Origin: Prevotella sp. UBA2754
GTDB taxonomy: Bacteria > Bacteroidota > Bacteroidia > Bacteroidales > Bacteroidaceae
Direction of reading: 5' to 3'
NCBI GenBank assembly: GCA_002353295.1
Contig: DEJG01000019.1
Coordinates: 197,300 to 261,299, forward strand
Length of the DNA stretch: 64,000 bases
Under the pieces are notes generated by a model that saw nothing but the letters and a program-made list of their open reading frames with translations, was not told the DNA's origin and searched no databases. Shown piece after piece: positions 50,577-59,561 of this stretch; within the stretch, counting starts at the first letter, position 1, and every line of letters begins with the position of its first letter. The translations under genes were made by a program, and so were the position numbers.

Positions 50577-52706
50577 ATGAATAAAACCATCAAGAAATGG
50601 ATAAAGCGCCTGCTGCTATGGGTAATAGGATTTCCCGTGGCGTTGATTGTGGGACTGTTCTTGTTACTGGAGATTGCCAACTGGATAGCACCCGAGCTGT
50701 TTGAGGAAAAAGCTCTCCCAGTTCTTAAGCACGTCCTGAAGGTTGATATCTACGACGAACAAGAGCATGACTTGAATCTGATAACCACTCAGTTTAACCG
50801 CAAGAACTATGACTCTGTCCACGTGGTGTGCGACAGCCTTGAGGGGCGTACGAAGGTGTTCAAGACAGACCTTCACTTATTTCATGCCGCAGCCTATCAA
50901 ATGCAAAAGCAATACAAGGCGGCGGAGTTTCAGTATAGAAAGTCCATTGAGGCGTTCTCGGGTGATGAACCAGAACTGACAACCTACGCTCACAGTGTCA
51001 TGGGCTTGTCGCGGCTGCTGACAGAAAGACACGACTACGCTGAGGCACTGGAGGTGCTGATGCCCGCCATGGAAGTCATCAAGGCCCATGAGTCGAGCAT
51101 CCTCATGCTGCTGCCGAGCTCCACTTCCAGTCTCTATACCACGATGGGCAACTGTTTGGTAGAGCTGGGACGTTACGACGAGGGTGACCAGCATTACCAT
51201 GAAGCGATAGACTCATACGAACGTAATCAATCGCTGCTGTTTATTGACGGAGAGAGTCTCGACAGCGACACGACATTCATGGAGGTGAAGGTGAATACCG
51301 CAGAGGAAGCTACCCTTACCTACATCGACCAGCAGCAATATGACAAGGCCGGCAAATGGTTTTCCATAGCCCGGGATAACTACCGCTGGCTGAAGGAGCA
51401 TGTCGATATCAACAGCTCCAACTATCGTCGGTATACTTTTGCAATGGCACTAGCCGAGGCGCGCCTGCTCCACCATCAGGGCAGGGCGGATGAGGCATAT
51501 CAGGTTTTCCTGCCGTGTCTTGACGATGTGGTTTCACTAAAGGCAAAGGATATAAGGGAGTGCGGTCAGTTCCTGCTTGAAACCGGCCACTGGCAGGAGG
51601 TCATTGGCGTGTTCCACAAACTCGACTCAACAGCCTTCGATCCGTCTCAGCTTTCACTCGAAGATATCAATCAAATACTCGTTCCTCAATATAGAGCTTG
51701 GCGGGGCCTCGCCAACAGCCCGAAAGCCCTGTTGATGGCAGACAGCATCAGCGGCGTTTTAGACAGTGCTATTGTCCGCTGGCGCAATAGCGATGCTTTA
51801 GAGCTGGCCACCATCTACGACACGCAGGGCAAGGAGGCACTGATAGCCCAGAAAGAAGCATCATTGACCCGTCTGTGGTGGATAGCCACGATGGTGGTGC
51901 TCGCCCTGGTGGTGCTGTCGTTTGCTATCTACACCATCTACCAACGCCGCATCACCAAGATGCAAGCCCTGCAGGAACGCATAGAGTCTGAGCTACGTGT
52001 GGCCCGTGACATTCAGATGTCAATGGTTCCCAGCATCTTCCCTGAGCACGACAGGCTGGACATGTTTGCCTCAATGACCCCGGCGAAAGAGGTAGGCGGT
52101 GACCTCTACGGCTATCTGTTAATGGACAACCAACTCTATTTCGCTATCGGCGACGTCAGTGGTAAGGGGGTACCTGCCTCGTTGTTTATGGCTCAAGCCA
52201 CTCGCCTGTTCCTGACTATGGCCAAGCAGGGCATGATGCCTGCAGAAATCTGTACACGTATGAACGATGCACTCAGTGGAAACGACAATGAGAACGGTAT
52301 GTTTGTGACGTTCTGGATTGGACTTACCGACCTCCAGACAGGTCATCTTTACTTCTGCAATGCAGGTCATAACCCTCCTGTCATTGGAAACGGCGACCAC
52401 AACTGCGAGTTCCTGGAAATGGAGGCCAATGCTCCCATCGGTCTATTCCCTGGTCTTGATTATGAGGGCGAAGAAATTGACAGCATCAAGAACCAACAGT
52501 TGTTTATCTATACTGACGGACTTAATGAGGCTGAAGACCCGCAGCAAGAACAGTTTGGCGATGACCGACTGATAGACATTATACGTAACACCCAGCATGA
52601 CTCGGCCCGCCAGACCATCGATACAGTCCGTGCTGCAGTAGAAGCACATCGCAAGGGTGCCGAGCCTAACGACGACCTAACGATGATGTGTGTTAGAATC
52701 ATTTAA
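50577..52706 (+). CDS. membrane-bound TPR / SpoIIE-type PP2C phosphatase
   Basis: This 709-residue protein has an N-terminal membrane helix (about 12-34). A periplasmic TPR-like region follows (for example HLFHAAAYQMQKQYKAAEFQ), then a second membrane helix (about 430-453), a short coiled coil (ERIESELRVARDIQMSMVP) and a SpoIIE/RsbU phosphatase domain (about 485-709). The phosphatase shows AKEVGGDLYGYL, IGDVSGKGVPASLFMA, YTDGLNEAEDPQ and PNDDLTMM, with the metal-binding aspartates present. Such proteins often reset anti-sigma antagonists. No partner gene lies next to it. A hairpin terminator follows. Confidence 0.88.
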   Translation: MNKTIKKWIKRLLLWVIGFPVALIVGLFLLLEIANWIAPELFEEKALPVLKHVLKVDIYDEQEHDLNLITTQFNRKNYDSVHVVCDSLEGRTKVFKTDLHLFHAAAYQMQKQYKAAEFQYRKSIEAFSGDEPELTTYAHSVMGLSRLLTERHDYAEALEVLMPAMEVIKAHESSILMLLPSSTSSLYTTMGNCLVELGRYDEGDQHYHEAIDSYERNQSLLFIDGESLDSDTTFMEVKVNTAEEATLTYIDQQQYDKAGKWFSIARDNYRWLKEHVDINSSNYRRYTFAMALAEARLLHHQGRADEAYQVFLPCLDDVVSLKAKDIRECGQFLLETGHWQEVIGVFHKLDSTAFDPSQLSLEDINQILVPQYRAWRGLANSPKALLMADSISGVLDSAIVRWRNSDALELATIYDTQGKEALIAQKEASLTRLWWIATMVVLALVVLSFAIYTIYQRRITKMQALQERIESELRVARDIQMSMVPSIFPEHDRLDMFASMTPAKEVGGDLYGYLLMDNQLYFAIGDVSGKGVPASLFMAQATRLFLTMAKQGMMPAEICTRMNDALSGNDNENGMFVTFWIGLTDLQTGHLYFCNAGHNPPVIGNGDHNCEFLEMEANAPIGLFPGLDYEGEEIDSIKNQQLFIYTDGLNEAEDPQQEQFGDDRLIDIIRNTQHDSARQTIDTVRAAVEAHRKGAEPNDDLTMMCVRII

Positions 52707-52731
52707 ATGTGACTTATACTTTTTTCTCAAT

Positions 52732-52766
52732 AAAGCCAAAGAAAAGTTTGCTTTCCTTTGGCTTTT
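52732..52766 (+). terminator. rho-independent terminator
   Basis: AAAGCCAAAG (52732-52741) pairs with CTTTGGCTTT (52756-52765) and the stem extends inward with one mismatch; a short T-run follows. The 3' arm overlaps the -33 element of the btuB promoter. Confidence 0.75.
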
Positions 52767-52788
52767 CGCTCATATTTTTGTAACTTTG
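52757..52788 (+). promoter_or_regulatory. promoter of the riboswitch-btuB operon
   Basis: TTTG (52757-52760), a 20-bp spacer and TAACTTTG (52781-52788) match the Bacteroidetes consensus. Transcription should begin near 52795 and run through the cobalamin riboswitch. Confidence 0.85.
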
Positions 52789-52868
52789 CACTCGAAAATG
52801 GCAAATATCGGAGCTGCGAATGCCATCGTGCTGGCACGTTTGGCTGAGTCGTGACGATGTTCGCTGAA

Positions 52869-53031
52869 AGGCAATCTGGCACTCGAATGGTGCCTGATGT
52901 AAGGGAATCAGGTGAAAGTCCTGAACAGTACCTGCTGCTGTAATCCTCGTTTAAGAGGCTTGTTCGTATAACGCCACTGACAGCATCGTCGGGAAGGTAG
53001 AACAGGCTGAGGAAAGTCAGAAGACCTGCCT
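52869..53031 (+). promoter_or_regulatory. cobalamin riboswitch
   Basis: P1 can form between AGGCAATCT (52869-52877) and AGACCTGCCT (53022-53031). The P2 stem GGCAC/GTGCC, a GGGAATCAGGTGAAAGTCC core with a CTGCTGCTGTAA segment, the B12 box GCCACTG (52973-52979) and GGGAAGGT follow in the canonical order. When cobalamin binds, it should reduce expression of btuB and the two genes after it. The start codon lies about 55 bp downstream, so control of translation is likely. Bases 52795-52868 form a leader without recognised features. Confidence 0.93.
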
Positions 53032-53085
53032 ATATTATTAAAGGTACGCGCGTACAGGAATATGCGTTGCGGAAAATTAGAATTG

Positions 53086-55209
53086 ATGAAGAAAATAGTA
53101 TTAGCTATTGGCTATTGGCTGTTGGCTATTGGCGTATCTGCACAGAATGATGTGTTGCGTGCTGACAGTTTGCAGGAGGTGGTGGTGACAGGTACAGGCA
53201 CCCAGCACCTGCTGAAGGATGCCCCCGTGCAGACGGAGGTCATCAGCGGCAGGCAGTTACGGCAGTATGCGGGCAAGAGTATCGAGGATATTCTCGGAGG
53301 TCTGACGGCTTCGTTTGCCTTCAACGAGAACGATATGGGATCGCATTTGCAGATGAACGGTCTGGGCAACTCGTATGTGCTTATCTTGATAGACGGAAGA
53401 AGGCTGCATGGTGACAATGGTGGCGAAAACGACCTCTCACTCATCGACCCTCACAACATTGAGAAGATAGAAATCGTGAAGGGTGCTTCGTCGGCGCTCT
53501 ATGGATCGGATGCTATTGCAGGTGTGATTAATATCATCACCAAGAAGCACCGCGAACAGGGCGTGATGCTGGAGAATACTTCGCGATTCGGTTCGTATGG
53601 TGACATTCGTCAACATAATGGTATTGCCCTGAACTATGGTAAATGGTCGTCGTACACCAACTTCCAGCTACAGCATTCTGACGGGTGGCAGAATACCAGC
53701 GAAGAGGCTATTTCGCAAACGGAATACCACATCACTGATTCACGTAATAAAACGACCAATCGCCATACCAACTGGCAGGTGGCGGAGCATCTGACCTATC
53801 AGCTTACACCGAAGATAGAACTCTATGCCGATGGTAGTATCTATTGGAAGCGCATCTATCGCCCCTGCGGACATCATCCGGGGGTGGATGTCAGGACCTA
53901 CGACCTGCAATACAATAATGCCTCTGCCTCTGTTGGGGGTAAGTGGAAACTCAATGCAACGGATGTCATTACGCTGGATGCCGATTGGAAACGACATGCC
54001 TATAAGTATGTCTATACCGATACCACACTGACAGACGGATATGTGAATGGAAACTTCACACATTATTATCCCTACTTCCCTGGGGACAAGGAGCTGCAGA
54101 GTGATCAGCAATTGACGCATATCTCGCTGAAAGGTGTCTTTTCACTACCCTATGAACAAACCCTGTCGGCAGGCTTCGACTATCGTTACGACTGGCTCAA
54201 AGCTCCTATGCGCGTGAAGGGCGGCAAGGCAACGGATAATACGCAGGCTTTCTATGTGCAGGACGAGTGGCGCCATGTGTGCAGCGACAGAATCGCTGCA
54301 CACCTGACGGCTGGCCTGCGATTGACACGCAATGAGGGCTTCGGCACCCGTCTGACGCCAAAACTCTCAGCCATGCTGAAACTGCACGACTGGCGACTGC
54401 GTGCCACCTGGAGCCAGGGCTATAAGACACCCACACCCAAGGAACTGCACTATCAGTATATCCGTAATATGAGTGGGGTGTATCTCTATTTAGGCAATAC
54501 CGACCTGAAGGCACAAACCTCCAATTATTTCGGCCTGAGTGCTGAATATACCATAGGGAACCTGACGATGACACTCTCTGGTTATTATAATAAGGTGGAC
54601 AATATGATAGCACTGGTGACGATTCCTACGAGTGAGGCACCGGGCGACCTCGTCGTACAGTATGACCCCAAGCGCGTGCGCCAATACCAGAACATGGAGG
54701 ATGCCAAGACGTATGGCATCGACTTCACGGCGCGCTACCAGACCAAGCACTTTACTTTTGGAGGCTCGTATAGTTATCTGGACACCAAAGCCCACCAGTA
54801 TGATACGGATAAAGAGGTGATGCGTGAAGTGACGATAGATGGTATGGCTCACCATAAAGCTAACTGGTATGCCACTTGGAATCGGGATTTCTCGAAACAC
54901 TACCAATTAGGACTTGGCATTTATGGACGTATGTCCAGCAAACGCTATTACCAGATAGACGGAGATGGCAAGGGCTATCAGATTTGGCGACTGTCCACCA
55001 CCCACCAGTTTGGTAAGAATCTGCGTTTGGAAGCCGGCATCGACAATATCTTCAACTATATAGACAAAACGCCTCATGGCTTACATCTCGGTACCACTAC
55101 TCCGGGCACTACCGTCTATGCTTCGCTGACCGTACGATTCAATAAAGGTAAGAAATTGACAAATAAATATAAAAGTAACTTAAATCAAAGAAACAATGAA
55201 GAAAATTAA
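53086..55209 (+). CDS. btuB: TonB-dependent cobalamin receptor
   Basis: This 707-residue outer-membrane receptor has a signal peptide (about 1-20), a TonB box-like VVVTGTG, a plug (QLRQYAGKSIEDILGGL, MNGLGNSYVLILIDGRRL, GASSALYGSDAIAGVINII) and a 22-strand barrel that ends in a VYASLTVRFNKG strand and a short basic tail. The riboswitch in front supports cobalamin as substrate. A 7-bp repeat (53104-53131) encodes most of the signal peptide core (LAIGYWLLAIG). The ATG at 53086 is preferred to 53062 because the signal peptide then starts at once. It overlaps the next gene by 14 bp. Confidence 0.92.
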   Translation: MKKIVLAIGYWLLAIGVSAQNDVLRADSLQEVVVTGTGTQHLLKDAPVQTEVISGRQLRQYAGKSIEDILGGLTASFAFNENDMGSHLQMNGLGNSYVLILIDGRRLHGDNGGENDLSLIDPHNIEKIEIVKGASSALYGSDAIAGVINIITKKHREQGVMLENTSRFGSYGDIRQHNGIALNYGKWSSYTNFQLQHSDGWQNTSEEAISQTEYHITDSRNKTTNRHTNWQVAEHLTYQLTPKIELYADGSIYWKRIYRPCGHHPGVDVRTYDLQYNNASASVGGKWKLNATDVITLDADWKRHAYKYVYTDTTLTDGYVNGNFTHYYPYFPGDKELQSDQQLTHISLKGVFSLPYEQTLSAGFDYRYDWLKAPMRVKGGKATDNTQAFYVQDEWRHVCSDRIAAHLTAGLRLTRNEGFGTRLTPKLSAMLKLHDWRLRATWSQGYKTPTPKELHYQYIRNMSGVYLYLGNTDLKAQTSNYFGLSAEYTIGNLTMTLSGYYNKVDNMIALVTIPTSEAPGDLVVQYDPKRVRQYQNMEDAKTYGIDFTARYQTKHFTFGGSYSYLDTKAHQYDTDKEVMREVTIDGMAHHKANWYATWNRDFSKHYQLGLGIYGRMSSKRYYQIDGDGKGYQIWRLSTTHQFGKNLRLEAGIDNIFNYIDKTPHGLHLGTTTPGTTVYASLTVRFNKGKKLTNKYKSNLNQRNNEEN
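53104..53131. repeat. 7-bp tandem repeat forming the btuB signal peptide
   Basis: Four units (GCTATTG, GCTATTG, GCTGTTG, GCTATTG) lie in frame and encode the hydrophobic core of the signal peptide. Confidence 0.7.
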
Positions 55210-56317
55210 ACTCATGATGATGGCCTTTGTGGCTATCCTCGCAAGCGCAGCTTTCACTGCTTGTGGTGACGACAATGACAGTGGTAACAAAAATCAGTCA
55301 AACTACGATCGCTATCAGCAGACCGTTAATAACACCGTTAATAGCCAGAAGAGCAGCAATAAGGCTATTCTGTTGGTAGCTTTCGGTTCCACTTGGGAAC
55401 AGGCTTACGACACCTTTGATAAGGTGGTAGCCGACTATAAGAGTCAATTCAGCGGATGGGATGTATACCTCTCTTTCTCTTCTGCTATTTGTATCAATAA
55501 TGCCCGTGCCGGTGAGAATACAGCACCAAAAGACTACTACTCGCCAGAGCATTGGTTGACGGCTATTGGATTGGCTGGATATAAGCAAATTGTCGTTCAG
55601 TCTTTGCAAGTTATTCCTGGTGAGGAGTATCGTAACGTGCGTGATGGTTTCGTTAAGAATTTCATGAACAATAAGAATGGCGACTTCACTGAAGCCTACA
55701 TGAAGAGCATCGACCGTCAGGTAACTATAGGTGTACCCCTCATGGGCGAAGATCAGGATGTAGAAGACCTGGCTAACGTACTTGTAGCAGAAAGTGACAT
55801 CAAAGAAGCCTTGGATGGTGGCTATACGGTAGCCTTTATGGGACATGGAAATCCTGACGGCTATGACTACTATGGTGGAAATATCCGCTATGTAGAACTG
55901 GAAGATGCACTACAGGTGTTGAAACCCCAGCAAATCTATGTAGGTACTGTTGATATGGAGGGCAACTATATCACAGAAGTTATCGAGCGTATGCAGGCTG
56001 ATGGTGTTAAGAGTGGTAAGGTACAGCTCTATCCTCTGATGTCAATTGCCGGTGACCATGCTCACAACGATATGGCTGATGAGGAAGATTCCGAAAGTTG
56101 GATAAGTACGCTTACAGCAGAAGGTTACGAACCTGTTGCCTATATCAGCAATTTCAAGGAGCCATGCTGGAAGAAGTATAATGCTGCAGAGGGATATATC
56201 CCTGCTTTGGCAGAGCGTTCCAAGGTTCGTGCCATTTGGATGAAGCATACCCGCGACGCTATTGCCAAATTGGGTACGGAGGAGGCACTCTCTACTCCAA
56301 CAACAGCTACTGAATAA
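55196..56317 (+). CDS. cbiK: CbiK-like cobaltochelatase, lipoprotein form
   Basis: This 373-residue protein resembles anaerobic sirohydrochlorin cobaltochelatase CbiK. It shows ILLVAFGSTWEQAYDTFD, VQSLQVIPGEEY, VAFMGHGNPDG (H217) and LMSIAGDHAHNDM (H288), which match the metal-binding histidines of the family. It has a lipoprotein signal (FVAILASAAFTAC, C23), so it should be anchored outside the cytosol. The substrate is normally cytosolic, so its role here may be metal insertion or scavenging linked to B12 uptake. It is co-transcribed with btuB under the riboswitch. Confidence 0.85.
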   Translation: MKKIKLMMMAFVAILASAAFTACGDDNDSGNKNQSNYDRYQQTVNNTVNSQKSSNKAILLVAFGSTWEQAYDTFDKVVADYKSQFSGWDVYLSFSSAICINNARAGENTAPKDYYSPEHWLTAIGLAGYKQIVVQSLQVIPGEEYRNVRDGFVKNFMNNKNGDFTEAYMKSIDRQVTIGVPLMGEDQDVEDLANVLVAESDIKEALDGGYTVAFMGHGNPDGYDYYGGNIRYVELEDALQVLKPQQIYVGTVDMEGNYITEVIERMQADGVKSGKVQLYPLMSIAGDHAHNDMADEEDSESWISTLTAEGYEPVAYISNFKEPCWKKYNAAEGYIPALAERSKVRAIWMKHTRDAIAKLGTEEALSTPTTATE

Positions 56318-56350
56318 GAAGTTTACGTGTATTATTATATAAGTTGTTAC

Positions 56351-56380
56351 AGGAGGTGTGGTCGTGAGACCGCATCTCCT
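56351..56380 (+). terminator. stem-loop between cbiK and the second receptor gene
   Basis: Arms 56351-56363 and 56368-56380 form a 13-bp stem with two wobbles and a GTGA loop. No T-run follows, so it may attenuate transcription or protect mRNA ends instead of stopping transcription fully. Confidence 0.5.
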
Positions 56381-56394
56381 CTTATATCGATAAA

Positions 56395-58494
56395 ATGATG
56401 CTATCCCCAAAAGATATATTTATTGTAAGCCTATTGGCTTTTAGTGTGTCAAGTCAGGCACAAATCCATCAGATGGAAGTGAAAGATTCGGTTCATGTGA
56501 ATCGCTCGTACAATCTCAATCCAGTTGTAGTCACAGGTTCTGGTCATCATCAACGCTTGAAATCGACAGCCACGCCCGTGCATGTGCTGTCGGCTCAGGA
56601 AATCAGTGAGCAAGGTATTACGACCTTTGATGAGGCTTTGACGCGTATGATGCCTCAGGCGTCTATGGCTCCTAACTCGATGGGTACTTTCCTGCGTCTG
56701 AACGGACTGGGTAATAAATATATTCTGATTCTGATTAATGGACAGAAGCTCTCAGGCGATATATCTAATAATGTAGATTTGAACCGCATCAATATGGCGC
56801 GGGTCAAGCGTATCGAGATACTCGACGGAGCAGCCTCTTCTCTTTATGGTTCCGATGCCATAGGAGGTGTTATTAACATCATTACCGATCAACCCACCAG
56901 TTCCGTATGTAGTGTTACCAACACGACAAAGGTCAGTGGGCACGGTGTTCTGACAGAAAGCATCAATCTCGATATCTATAAGAATGGTTTCGGTTCTTAC
57001 ACTTCGTTTACCCACGACCGTGCGGACAGTTATCAGAATAATAACCTGGAATATGTAAAAGGTTCAGACACGGAAACGCAGCAGACGATAGCTCCTTTCT
57101 TTACAGGCTATCGCTCCAACATTGTCGGTCAGAAGTTTACCTATGCTCCTAATCGGCATTTAGCCTTGAATGCGGGCATGGATTATTACTATAAGATAAC
57201 CAATCGCCCAGAGACACGTGAGGATATTACTGGCGGTACAGACTACGAGATGCGTTACAAAGGACTTCGCTGGAATATTGGCGGAATCTATAAGTTTACT
57301 GCCAAGAATTCCTTGCAGGCCAATTTCACCGTCGATCGTTTCCGTTATGGTAAAGAGTATGACGTAGCTACCAAAAAGTATGCTGTGGGAGATTATGTGC
57401 AATCGAAAAAACAACGCACAATGGAGGGCGAACTCAAAGCCATTCTAGGACTGGTGGAAGGAAGTACAACTATTCTGGGCGCCAATTACAGAAAAGACTA
57501 TTTGACAGCTACCTCAGGCGATATCCATCAGCATTCCTATACATTGGCAGCATACGCCCAGCATGAGCATCGGCTTCTTCGCGACCTGACGGCAACGGTA
57601 GGATTGCGTTATACGCATCACGAGACTTTTGGCAATCAGTTTTCGCCCAAAGCAGTTCTGATGTATGCACCAGGCAATTTCCGTTTCCGTGCAACCTACT
57701 CGCAAGGATTCCGTGCACCAGGACTTGACGAAATCTATTATCGCTATTTCTCCGTCAATCGTGGAAAGGCACAGATTATTTTCGGAAATCCAGATTTGAA
57801 GGCTGAGCGTAGTCATTATGTGTCGCTGAATGCCGAATACCGTAGCGATTTGTTGGCTGTCAGTGTGACGGGCTTCCTCAATCGCATCAACGATATGGTG
57901 GTGCGTCAGGATATTCCTGTTGATGGTACATCGTTGGCCATGCTCCGTCAGGAGTTTCCTGAGATGACAGATGATCAAGCAGGAAAACTGGAACGTTATT
58001 CACGCTATCAGAACAGTGATTTGGGTGATGTTAAAGGACTTCAATTGAATGTTTCTGCCAATCTGTTCCAAGGTTTCAACCTGTCGGCTAATTATGTTTA
58101 TACTTATGCTCGAACGAAGTCGGATGACGAATGGAGCGTGATGGAGCGCAGTATTCGTCATGCAGCAACTTTTGCTGCTAATTATCATCATCGTTGGGGA
58201 CGTTATGCGCTGCATGTCAATCTGAATGGTAAACTCCAGACAAAGACCTATTATACAACGTACGAGGATGCTCCTGGATTTGGAGTGTGGAATCTTCATA
58301 CTGTCCATACCTTCGATGTCGTAAAATGGGCAATCCTACAACCTAGCATCGGTATTGATAACATCTTCAACCGAGTAGACTGTAGGATTGATTCGTCTAA
58401 TCGCAAGTATGCCCTTTATTCTCCAGGACGTATGCTTGTCATAGGTTTGAAAGTGAAGTTTAACGCTTCAAGTACTCGCGGAAGTAGGCGATGA
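56395..58494 (+). CDS. TonB-dependent receptor, BtuB-like
   Basis: This 699-residue outer-membrane receptor has a signal peptide (FIVSLLAFSVSSQAQ), PVVVTGSG, a plug with LRLNGLGNKYILILINGQKL and ASSLYGSDAIGGVINIITD, and a barrel that ends with RMLVIGLKVKF and a short tail. It is related to the btuB product at 53086 but clearly diverged, and it lies 78 bp after cbiK. It may take up another corrinoid or a metal-tetrapyrrole; the substrate is not shown. Its last 35 bp overlap the convergent decarboxylase gene. Confidence 0.88.
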   Translation: MMLSPKDIFIVSLLAFSVSSQAQIHQMEVKDSVHVNRSYNLNPVVVTGSGHHQRLKSTATPVHVLSAQEISEQGITTFDEALTRMMPQASMAPNSMGTFLRLNGLGNKYILILINGQKLSGDISNNVDLNRINMARVKRIEILDGAASSLYGSDAIGGVINIITDQPTSSVCSVTNTTKVSGHGVLTESINLDIYKNGFGSYTSFTHDRADSYQNNNLEYVKGSDTETQQTIAPFFTGYRSNIVGQKFTYAPNRHLALNAGMDYYYKITNRPETREDITGGTDYEMRYKGLRWNIGGIYKFTAKNSLQANFTVDRFRYGKEYDVATKKYAVGDYVQSKKQRTMEGELKAILGLVEGSTTILGANYRKDYLTATSGDIHQHSYTLAAYAQHEHRLLRDLTATVGLRYTHHETFGNQFSPKAVLMYAPGNFRFRATYSQGFRAPGLDEIYYRYFSVNRGKAQIIFGNPDLKAERSHYVSLNAEYRSDLLAVSVTGFLNRINDMVVRQDIPVDGTSLAMLRQEFPEMTDDQAGKLERYSRYQNSDLGDVKGLQLNVSANLFQGFNLSANYVYTYARTKSDDEWSVMERSIRHAATFAANYHHRWGRYALHVNLNGKLQTKTYYTTYEDAPGFGVWNLHTVHTFDVVKWAILQPSIGIDNIFNRVDCRIDSSNRKYALYSPGRMLVIGLKVKFNASSTRGSRR

Positions 58495-59398
58495 TATGGT
58501 CAAGTCCCTCGTCCAGTGGCACCTTGGGCTCCCATCCTAATTCACGTTTGGCAACAGTGATGTCTGGACGGCGCATCTTGGGGTCGTCACTGGGCAGTGG
58601 ACGGAACACAATCTTGCTCTTACCGCCAATCTTCTTGATGACCTTCTCTGCCAGTTCCAGCATGGTGAATTCGCCAGGATTACCCAGATTGACAGGACCT
58701 GTGAAATCATCAGGTGTGTCCATCATACGAATCATACCCTCAATCAAGTCACTGACGTATTGAAAAGAACGGGTTTGCTGGCCGTCACCGTAAATAGTGA
58801 GGTCTTCACCTTTGAGTGCCTGTACTACAAAGTTTGATACCACACGACCATCGTTCACAGCCATGCGTGGACCATAGGTATTGAAAATACGAATCACCTT
58901 AGAACGTACCTTGTGCAGACGGTAGTAATCGAAGAAGAGCGTTTCGGCTACGCGCTTACCTTCATCATAGCAGGAACGCAATCCAATAGGATTCACATTT
59001 CCCCAATAAGATTCAGGTTGTGGGTGTACATTGGGATCACCATAAACCTCACTGGTTGACGACTGCAGTATCTTAGCTTTGGTACGACGGGCTAGTCCTA
59101 GCATGTGATAGGCGCCAAAGAAACTGGTTTTGGTGGTTTGGATGGGGTCGTTCTGGTAATAAATAGGTGAGGCAGGACATGCCAGATTATAAATTTCGTC
59201 AACTTCTGCCCAATATGGGTTGATGACATCGTGGCGTACCAATTCAAAGTTAGGTTTTCCTATCAGATGCCATACATTTTCTTTAGAACCACTATAGAAG
59301 TTGTCGATGCAAATAACATCGTGGCCTTCATTGACCAGTCGTTCACAGAGGTGGGAGCCTATAAAACCAGCTCCGCCAGTTACTAAGATCTTTTTCAT
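58460..59398 (-). CDS. UDP-glucuronate decarboxylase (UDP-xylose synthase), SDR epimerase family
   Basis: This 312-residue NAD-dependent enzyme probably converts UDP-glucuronate to UDP-xylose for surface polysaccharides. Its signatures are ILVTGGAGFIGSHLCERL, NLACPASPIYYQNDP (typical of UXS), QSSTSEVYGDP, SCYDEGKRVAE (the Tyr and Lys of the active site) and RIFNTYGPRM. The ATG at 59398 follows a good promoter and removes 38 upstream codons that have no family match. Confidence 0.93.
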   Translation of the reverse strand: MKKILVTGGAGFIGSHLCERLVNEGHDVICIDNFYSGSKENVWHLIGKPNFELVRHDVINPYWAEVDEIYNLACPASPIYYQNDPIQTTKTSFFGAYHMLGLARRTKAKILQSSTSEVYGDPNVHPQPESYWGNVNPIGLRSCYDEGKRVAETLFFDYYRLHKVRSKVIRIFNTYGPRMAVNDGRVVSNFVVQALKGEDLTIYGDGQQTRSFQYVSDLIEGMIRMMDTPDDFTGPVNLGNPGEFTMLELAEKVIKKIGGKSKIVFRPLPSDDPKMRRPDITVAKRELGWEPKVPLDEGLDHIIAYFREYLKR

Positions 59399-59430
59399 AT
59401 TTTTAGTTGGTTGTAGTATGATTCTACTTG

Positions 59431-59462
59431 CAAAGGTAATACATTTTTTCGACCTGCCCAAA
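59431..59462 (-). promoter_or_regulatory. promoter of the UDP-glucuronate decarboxylase gene
   Basis: Read on the minus strand, TTTG (59462-59459), a 20-bp spacer and TACCTTTG (59438-59431) match the Bacteroidetes consensus. Confidence 0.82.
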
Positions 59463-59482
59463 AAAAGTAAATAAAATATAAA

Positions 59483-59512
59483 GTGGGACTTGTCCTCACG
59501 GATATGTCCCAC
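59483..59512. terminator. stem-loop after aroB
   Basis: GTGGGAC (59483-59489) and GTCCCAC (59506-59512) pair across a 16-nt loop. It lies after the aroB stop on the minus strand, followed on that strand by a TTTATATTTT-rich stretch, and could terminate aroB. Confidence 0.55.
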
Positions 59513-59561
59513 CTTCGGTTGTTAGCAATCTAAATAGGTAGTAGTGTTTTGTCAACAAGGA

